Source of the DNA: a bacterium
Lineage (GTDB): Bacteria; Atribacterota; JS1; SB-45; 34-128
DNA length: 5,025 nt
NCBI GenBank assembly: GCA_018894595.1
Contig: JAHIPN010000235.1
Coordinates: 1 to 5,025 of the forward strand
Direction of reading: 5' to 3'
Below, one piece after another: positions 1-5,000 of this stretch (position 1 is the stretch's first letter; every line of letters starts with the position of its first letter). The notes beneath the pieces were generated by a model. That model had not been told where the DNA came from. It did no database searches and worked only from the letters and a program-made list of their open reading frames with translations. The translations under genes and the position numbers were made by a program.

Positions 1-70
1 AAAAGAAAAGAATATTTATTGTTTTTATTTTCCTATCTCCTTTTTTCTCTAATTCTATTTCTTCACATGA

Positions 71-203
71 TACTCGATACGCAATACGATTTAGAAAGTT
101 AGTGTAAACTTTAGTGGGGTAGTTAGATAGAAAGAAGAATGCTACTTTTTCTATCTTTTCTTTCGCTTTCTTAACTCGATACTCAATACTATATACTCGA
201 TAC
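71..203. repeat. Short interspersed ACTCGATAC repeats
   Basis: TACTCGATAC occurs at 71-80 and 194-203, and AACTCGATAC at 173-182. The bases after the first two copies are also alike: the 20-mers at 71-90 and 173-192 differ at only three positions and both carry a CAATAC core. This looks like degenerate low-complexity intergenic repeat sequence rather than a CRISPR or a binding-site array, because spacing is irregular and the units are not palindromic. Function is unknown. Confidence 0.5.
125..165 (+). terminator. Possible weak intrinsic terminator
   Basis: AGATAGAAAGA (125-135) can pair with TTTTTCTATCT (146-156), giving 11 pairs including one G-U and a 10-base loop. A pyrimidine-rich tail of Ts interrupted by Cs follows. 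The stem is mostly A-U and the tail is not a clean T run, so termination would be weak. It could end transcription of a gene outside the window on the left. A chance hairpin in AT-rich DNA is a real alternative. Confidence 0.3.
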
Positions 204-216
204 TATATTCGTACGC

Positions 217-246
217 TTGAGTTTAAAATAGATGATATAATAGAAT
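217..246 (+). promoter_or_regulatory. Candidate sigma70-type promoter for the toroid gene
   Basis: TTGAGT (217-222) and TAGAAT (241-246) are separated by 18 bases and lie about 37 bases upstream of the start codon at 283. A perfect TATAAT overlaps at 236-241 but has no good -35 box at normal spacing. In DNA this AT-rich, -10-like hexamers are common, so this is only a plausible assignment. Confidence 0.35.
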
Positions 247-282
247 GAATGTCAAATAAACAAGAATCGGAAATTTTTAAAA

Positions 283-1344
283 ATGCAAATATGTAGATAT
301 AAATTAATTTTATCATTTATGATAATAACTATAATATTAGGATTAATTAATTCTTCGTTTGTTCTATTTGCTGCCAATAATGAGGAAGAAATAAATAAGG
401 AAATTATATTAAATAAAATATCTATAGCGGCTCAATGGCTTGCTAACCAACAGCGCCCAGATGGAAGCTGGCCAATAGTAACTCAAGATAAGCATTCAAG
501 TGTGGTAGCAACAGGTCTTTTTGGTTTAAAGACCTTTGACAACATCTACAAAAAGGGAGATAAACCTCCACCTTTCCCTCTTCCTGATATAAAAAAAGCC
601 TTATCCTTTCTTCTGGCTCATCAACATAATGAAGGATATTGGGAAGATACTTCTTCTTTTTCCTGGAATAAAGTAGAATCCACAACTGCTGCCTTATACG
701 GTTTAATTAGCACAGGTAATGAAGGAAGAGCAGTAGAAAAGGGGATTAACTGGCTAATAAAAAATCAAAATATTAACGGGAGCTGGAATGATGATTGCTG
801 GGATACTTCCTGGGCACTATATCTTCTTTTTTGCTGTGATTACCAAGCCGCCGATCCTATTATTATTAAATCAGCCTCTCAGTGGCTGGTAAATGACCAG
901 AGAGATGATGGTTCCTGGAAGACAAATCTCCCAAATTTAAAGCAATTTGAACCCTTATGGACTACTTCACCGGTGATATTTGCTTTAGCCCAAACAGGCC
1001 AATACCGGGAGACAATTATAAAAGGATTGAAATATCTGAAAAACCAGCAAAATAAAAATGGTTCATTTGGACGTAAAGATGCTTCGAAAACAGGACTGGC
1101 ATTATTTGCTTTTTCATCTCTATCTAAATATCCGGATTTAACAGAAGAATATGGGCTATCAGCTGAAAGAGCTGTGCAATGGTTTTTATTAAATCAACGC
1201 ACAAATGGCACCTGGCCCGGAGGTTTCCATCCTTTTGATATAATAGACACAGCTTTTTCCATCTGGGGATTAAATAAATTTTTAGTAATTATTTCCCAAA
1301 TAGACAGGCGAGACGCCTGTCCTACTATAAACCATAAACCATAA
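283..1344 (+). CDS. Secreted alpha/alpha-toroid protein with six QW-like repeats (prenyltransferase/squalene-cyclase-like fold)
   Basis: This 353-residue protein starts with a Sec signal peptide: a positively charged start (R5, K7), a hydrophobic core at about 9-29, and likely cleavage after VLFA (residue 30). The mature part is a series of helical repeats, each ending in a QxxxGxW-type (QW) motif: Q56-W63, Q114-W120, Q162-W168, Q206-W212, Q255-F262 and Q305-W311. DT-containing helices (D174-T175, D322-T323) follow two of the motifs. This is the signature of the terpenoid cyclase/prenyltransferase alpha-alpha barrel. The DXDD acid motif of squalene-hopene cyclases is absent, and at 353 residues the protein is about half the length of a full cyclase. 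A catalytic role in hopanoid synthesis is therefore unlikely, and an extracytoplasmic binding or structural role is more plausible; the true function is unknown. ATG 283 is chosen because it gives a complete signal peptide, although only a weak CGGA (268-271) precedes it. The last 13 residues are encoded by a palindrome and an A-rich repeat and are probably not ancestral. Confidence 0.85.
   Translation: MQICRYKLILSFMIITIILGLINSSFVLFAANNEEEINKEIILNKISIAAQWLANQQRPDGSWPIVTQDKHSSVVATGLFGLKTFDNIYKKGDKPPPFPLPDIKKALSFLLAHQHNEGYWEDTSSFSWNKVESTTAALYGLISTGNEGRAVEKGINWLIKNQNINGSWNDDCWDTSWALYLLFCCDYQAADPIIIKSASQWLVNDQRDDGSWKTNLPNLKQFEPLWTTSPVIFALAQTGQYRETIIKGLKYLKNQQNKNGSFGRKDASKTGLALFAFSSLSKYPDLTEEYGLSAERAVQWFLLNQRTNGTWPGGFHPFDIIDTAFSIWGLNKFLVIISQIDRRDACPTINHKP
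1303..1321. repeat. GC-rich palindrome at the 3' end of the toroid gene
   Basis: GACAGGCG (1303-1310) and CGCCTGTC (1314-1321) form a perfect 8-bp inverted repeat around AGA. It stands out as GC-rich in an AT-rich setting. It encodes residues 341-347 (DRRDACP) of the upstream gene. No T run follows, so it is not a classical terminator. It resembles mobile or dispersed intergenic palindromes that sometimes invade gene ends; dispersal in this genome cannot be tested from one window. Confidence 0.6.
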
Positions 1345-1347
1345 ACT
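1329..1347. repeat. AAACCAT short tandem repeat overlapping the stop codon
   Basis: AAACCAT occurs at 1329-1335 and 1336-1342, followed by a degenerate third unit, AAACT. The stop codon TAA of the toroid gene (1342-1344) lies within this repeat. With the adjoining palindrome it forms a composite repeat of about 45 bases that supplies the gene's C-terminal codons and stop. Confidence 0.5.
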
Positions 1348-1355
1348 AAAAACTG

Positions 1356-1376
1356 AAAAATATTTCAATATTTTTT
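1356..1376 (+). terminator. Weak A-U hairpin with T run after the toroid gene
   Basis: AAAAATAT (1356-1363) pairs with ATATTTTT (1368-1375) around a TTCA loop, and the descending arm runs directly into Ts. The position, 12 bases after the stop codon, suits a terminator. The stem has no G-C pair, so strength is doubtful. Confidence 0.35.
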
Positions 1377-1509
1377 ATTCTAAAAGAAGGATTTTTAAAA
1401 GTTATGTCGAATATATAATAAAGAAGATATTTCACATAATTTAAAATATAATGAATTATTAGACAATAATTTCATATTTTGTAACTTTGAATAAAACTTT
1501 ATATAGTAA
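1377..1509 (+). promoter_or_regulatory. AT-rich spacer presumed to contain the promoter of the riboswitch leader
   Basis: No gene is seen here. A promoter is expected because the RNA leader begins at about 1510. TATAAT boxes occur at 1414-1419 and 1447-1452, and TATATA at 1500-1505, but none has a convincing TTGACA-like box at 16-18 bases. The 1500-1505 box would start transcription at about 1512, trimming the leader strand of the glycine riboswitch. The 1447-1452 box would include all of it. The exact promoter cannot be chosen by eye. Confidence 0.3.
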
Positions 1510-1756
1510 CCTGTATGAAGGTAACAGGAGAGATCTTTTCTTTTATCAAAAAGAGAAAAGGAGCCGAAGAGGTAAGATACCAAAAGTATCCAAACTTTCA
1601 GGCAAAAGGACCGTTACCGGACAGAACTCTGGAGAGCTTTATACAAAAAAGCACCGAAGGGGCAACTCCTAATCTTTAGGAAAACCCATACAGAGTTTAC
1701 TAAAAGAACTATTTCCTAATTCTTTAGGAAGAATCTTTCAGGTAAAAGGACAGAGT
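1510..1756 (+). ncRNA. Tandem (two-aptamer) glycine riboswitch
   Basis: Both aptamers show the conserved glycine-riboswitch blocks in order. Aptamer I has GGAGAG (1527-1532), CCGAAGAGG (1564-1572) and TTTCAGGCAAAAGGAC (1596-1611), closed by a P1 helix GGTAAC (1520-1525)/GTTACC (1613-1618). It also has an internal hairpin GATAC (1576-1580)/GTATC (1586-1590). Aptamer II has GGAGAG (1631-1636), ACCGAAGGGGCAA (1653-1665) and TTTCAGGTAAAAGGAC (1736-1751), closed by P1 ACTCTG (1626-1631)/CAGAGT (1751-1756). The leader CTGT (1511-1514) can pair with ACAG (1621-1624) in the linker, with ATGA and GAAC alongside, matching the leader-linker kink-turn helix known for this family. Such riboswitches usually control glycine cleavage or transport genes. 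Here the next gene is a surface lipoprotein, which is unusual. A 61-codon reading frame crossing this region is not considered real. Confidence 0.93.
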
Positions 1757-1795
1757 AAGAAAGTAATAGTATTATTATCTTATTCTGTCCTTTTT
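1747..1795 (+). terminator. Intrinsic terminator forming the glycine expression platform
   Basis: AGGACAGAGTAAGA (1747-1760) pairs with TCTTATTCTGTCCT (1778-1791): 14 pairs with one G-U. The helix continues inside with TAATA (1764-1768)/TATTA (1773-1777), and preceding As can pair with the T run. TTTTT at 1791-1795 completes a strong terminator. The ascending arm includes CAGAGT (1751-1756), the 3' strand of aptamer II P1, so aptamer closure and terminator are mutually exclusive. Glycine binding should therefore favour readthrough (an ON switch), as described for other glycine riboswitches with this layout. Confidence 0.88.
1780..1792 (+). repeat. 13-nt direct repeat, copy 1 (terminator descending arm)
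   Basis: TTATTCTGTCCTT here is part of the descending arm of the glycine terminator. The identical 13 bases recur 141 bases downstream, beyond the c-di-GMP aptamer, so the aptamer is bracketed by the two copies. Confidence 0.8.
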
Positions 1796-1820
1796 ATTTA
1801 TGTAAAAATTTACTAAAAAC

Positions 1821-1894
1821 TGATAAAGGTAAACTATTCGAAAGGATAGGAAGTAAAGTTATGTGTCTAAATTAACTTAATCACATGAATATCA
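1821..1894 (+). ncRNA. c-di-GMP-I (GEMM-I) riboswitch aptamer
   Basis: The segment carries the GEMM-I core: GGTAAAC (1828-1834), a hairpin CTATTC-GAAA-GGATAG (1834-1849) with the family's GAAA tetraloop, then GGAAGTAAAGTT (1849-1860), corresponding to the GGACGCAAAGCC block. The second hairpin TATGTG (1860-1865)/CACATG (1882-1887) contains TCTAAA (1866-1871), corresponding to the CCTAAA part of the tetraloop receptor. TGATA (1821-1825) and TATCA (1890-1894) can close the junction as P1. Aligned by eye to the Vibrio cholerae Vc2 aptamer, the ligand-contacting G20 position is G (1828), which favours c-di-GMP over 3',3'-cGAMP, whose variants carry A there. The C92 equivalent is less certain (possibly C1893). 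The family often controls adhesins, pili and motility, which suits the downstream gene. The expression platform is not obvious. Confidence 0.85.
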
Positions 1895-1920
1895 ACTTTT
1901 AAAAAAAAGAATTGTAGTTT

Positions 1921-1933
1921 TTATTCTGTCCTT
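1921..1933 (+). repeat. 13-nt direct repeat, copy 2 (possible alternative pairing arm)
   Basis: TTATTCTGTCCTT repeats positions 1780-1792 exactly. Its first twelve bases are complementary (one G-U) to AGGACAGAGTAA (1747-1758), the arm shared by aptamer II P1 and the terminator. It is not followed by a T run, so this pairing would not itself terminate. It could act as an alternative partner in readthrough RNA or be a relic of a duplicated terminator. Confidence 0.7.
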
Positions 1934-2008
1934 AATTAATATAAGAGATAAGAGCGAGATATTAAATTTAAACAATGTTCTAATAATTTAATAATAAATG
2001 GTTATTTT
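1934..2008 (+). promoter_or_regulatory. Leader segment before the Shine-Dalgarno, with an A-U hairpin
   Basis: TATTAAATT (1960-1968) and AATTTAATA (1985-1993) are perfectly complementary over 9 bases around a 16-base loop. The stem is all A-U and ends 15 bases before the ribosome binding site, which stays unpaired. It may simply reflect base composition. No gene, further aptamer or T-run terminator is visible in the segment. Confidence 0.3.
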
Positions 2009-2013
2009 GGAGG
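2009..2013 (+). promoter_or_regulatory. Shine-Dalgarno of the surface lipoprotein gene
   Basis: GGAGG lies 7 bases before ATG 2021, an ideal spacing. It fixes the start of the large gene and contrasts with the weak site in front of the toroid gene. No strong sequestering partner was found nearby. Confidence 0.85.
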
Positions 2014-2020
2014 TATTCTT

Positions 2021-5000
2021 ATGAACTTTATTAAATCATTAAAATTATATATTTTAATTTTAATTCTTGTGTTTCTTATCATTTTTCCTGGATGTGGAGG
2101 TATAACTACTCCTGGAATTTCTCAAGATACACTGAATGCAGTTATTACTATAAGCTCTACCTCTGGTGAAGCTCCGCTAGAAGTTACCTTTGATGCTTCT
2201 GAATCATCTGCCGCTCAGTGGAATGAAATAGTGAGTTATGAATGGGATTTTGGAGATGGCAAAACAGGAGAAGGAGAAACTGTCCAACACGGCTTTGATT
2301 CCGCAGGAAGCTACACTGTTATATTAACTATTAGCGACAATAAAGGTGCTGTAGATACTTCATCTGTAATCATTAAAGTTCTTCAGCCCACTGAGACAGT
2401 TAAAGAACAAACTTTTAATGCACAGGATGGTACAGAATTTGATACTGGTACAGGGCTAAAGGTTTCCATCTCACCTGTATCGACTGTTGGCAAGGCAAAG
2501 CTAGTAGTGGCAGAGAATTATTCCCTACAACAACTTGGGGAAGGCCTTATAAAATTACTCTCAGTTTATAGCATTTCTTTAGTACAAGAAAGTATTTCTC
2601 AAGGACAAAAGATGGATAAGGAATCATCGGAAGGGCCGTTGAATGTGGAGCTCATGTTTGATATTCCTCCAGGTACAGATCCAAACTCCGTGGCCATTCT
2701 TGAATGGACAGATGAAGGGTGGGTTTTAGCATCATCATCAGATAGTCCAGATTCAATCGATTCCCTTGGGGGTGTTCTTGCCTCAGATGGACACAATATT
2801 TCCATTGAACTTCATCATCTAAGCACTTATGCATTATCTCGCATTGAGTTCACCTATGGAGAACCTGTAATAATTCCTCATGACTCAGAACCTTTGATAA
2901 CTACAGACGGTGATATATGCATTGATGTACTTCTCGAATCGCCTCATTGGGGGATAATAAGTGCAGGAGCTTGGTACCAAATTGAAGTAGTTGGCAGACG
3001 TGGATTCAAATCGGTCAAGTCACTAACAGATCCGTCATTCGGAGACTGGGGGGAAAATAAAGGCTTTCTTGGCCCTAAGGAAAATAAGAAACTTCAATTC
3101 ACGTTCTGGGGTACGGGAGGAACCGCTGACATTTATTTTTCAGTGCGGGATGGTTGGCCTATGGCCTTACGCGATTATCTCGTGCGTGTAGTCGGCAAAA
3201 ACTTGGATTGGCCTTATCCCTCACGAGAAGCAATGGAAAATGATTTTATTAAAAAATGCGGAATAGGGATTGTATCTACTGCATTCTCTGAGTCCGTTAA
3301 CAAACTGGGAGATGAACTGATTAAAGTTACGTCTATTCAAGATGGGGTCAGAAGTCTATGGAAATGGATGAGAAAGTATGGAATAGGGAACTGGATTAGA
3401 TTTATTACAACAAGTAAATTAGCAGTAGATACTGTAGGGCATATTGTATTAAATCAAGGAGGTTATATACACTATCGTCTTATTGGCGGCATTCTACATC
3501 CTTTAGTTAAAGTAAACCCGGCTGAGGTGGTAATAAACGCGGGTGAAAGTGTTCAATTTTCCGCTAGCCTGACTACATTCGATGGCAATCAAGTGTTATC
3601 AACGGATCCTTCCTCAAAATGGAACTGGGAGGTAAGTGGAGGAGGCTCAATCGATGGGAACGGCCTTTTTACTGCTGATAACAACACATTCGGTACATAC
3701 ACAATAAAGGCACGCACTGAGTATTTTTATATAGATGGAGATAAACATAAAGTGGAAGGAGAAGCAAATGTGATAATTAATGTTACTGGATCATCCACTA
3801 TTCCACCAGATCCACCCACCCCTCTTTCTCCGGGTACTACTTCTGCCCCGGGTCCGACTATCGATACCCTGACCCCGACCCTCCAATGGCAGACCGTATC
3901 TGATGCAGACTACTATGCCCTAGCCATTAGTGAATACCCCTATGGCCTAAGCTACGTTATCTATAATCCCCAAAAGATATACGGTGACTCTATTACCGTA
4001 CCCAATGGGGTATTAGAAGCAGGGAAGAAGTATCGTTGGAATATGCAATCTTATAACAGTAACAGTGCACTTTTGAGTGACATATCTAACACCTTATACT
4101 TCCAGATCTTACCATCAAATTATCCCCCAGTTATAACTTCTACTCCAGTTACTTCTGCAACTAAAGACGAACCATATAGCTATGATGTAAATGCTACTGA
4201 TGCTGATGGTGATACCCGAACCTATTCTCTGGCTACTACTAAACCCAGCGGAATGATTATCAATTCTTCAACCGGACTAATTACTTGGATGCCTACTGCT
4301 ATCGGAGATTATAATGTCACTGTAGAAGTATCTGATGGCATAGCTGCTGTAACCCAATCATTTACTATTACAGTAACTTTAGTTACCCCGGAGACCTATA
4401 CTATCACTGCCTCTGCCGGATCCAATGGATCTATAAGTCCATCCGGAAATGTAACCGTAAATCAGGGTACAGATAAATCATTTACCATTACCCCTGATAC
4501 TGGTTATCAGATAGATGATGTCCTGGTAGATGGAGGTTCGATAGGAGCCATAAGTTCATACACCTTTATTAATGTAACCGAAAACCATACCATATCTGCT
4601 ACATTTAAAAGCATTGAAAATATTATTTTAAATTCCATTACTGTATCTCCATCTACAATGAGTTTGATTGAAGGAGATTCTCAGACCATTTCTTCCATAA
4701 CTGCTCATTATAGTGATGGTAGTACTGCTGATATAGCTCTCGATGATTGTGCCATTTCTTCAGAAAATCCCGGAGTTGCCTTAGTCGATACCGAAGGTGT
4801 GATTAGGGCAGTTTCAACTGGCATTGCAACTATTAGGATAATTTATGTGGAAAATTTTATAGATAAGACTGATAGTGTAGAGGTAACGGTAACTTCAGTT
4901 GCCCCAGAGACCTATACTATCACTGCCTCTGCCGGATCCAATGGATCTATAAGTCCATCCGGAAATGTAACCGTAAATCAGGGTACAGATAAATCATTTA

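Larger units (their letters stand above)
1..282. other. AT-rich non-coding region upstream of the first gene
   Basis: No convincing gene is visible here. The first 60 bases are T-rich on the + strand. The remainder holds three short ACTCGATAC-like repeats, a weak hairpin followed by a pyrimidine-rich tail, and a plausible promoter, each listed separately. Neither riboswitch type found later in the window is recognisable in this stretch, so the first gene appears to lack that kind of control. The region may contain the 3' flank of a gene lying left of the window. Confidence 0.6.

Noticed and set aside
71..203. CRISPR array
   Set aside because: Repeat units are about 10 bases, imperfect and irregularly spaced, with no spacer-sized uniform gaps.
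443..685. An 80-codon - strand reading frame
   Set aside because: It is antisense to the well-supported toroid gene and shows no independent coding signal.
283..1344. Functional squalene-hopene cyclase
   Set aside because: QW motifs fit the fold, but DXDD is missing, the protein is about half length, and it carries a signal peptide.
1395..1583. A 62-codon - strand reading frame
   Set aside because: It overlaps the start of the riboswitch, lies in AT-rich DNA, lacks a clear ribosome binding site and resembles no known protein.
1487..1672. A 61-codon + strand reading frame
   Set aside because: It lies almost wholly inside the glycine riboswitch, has no good ribosome binding site, and its composition is explained by conserved RNA motifs.
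1398..1860. Shared AAAGTTATGT at about 1398 and 1855, and ACTAAAAACTGA at about 1345 and 1812
   Set aside because: Matches are short and AT-rich, and the surrounding sequence has no aptamer motifs near 1345-1410, so chance is the simplest explanation.
1821..1894. 3',3'-cGAMP (GEMM-Ib) rather than c-di-GMP aptamer
   Set aside because: The position aligned with Vc2 G20 is G (1828); cGAMP-selective members carry A there. The alignment was made by eye, so this is not final.
1896..1920. Terminator directly after the c-di-GMP aptamer
   Set aside because: CTTTT/AAAAG and A-run/T-run pairings are possible, but the stems are about 5 A-U-rich pairs and too weak to call.
2599..2834. Two overlapping - strand reading frames of 60-68 codons
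   Set aside because: Both are antisense to the long lipoprotein frame and overlap each other in different frames.
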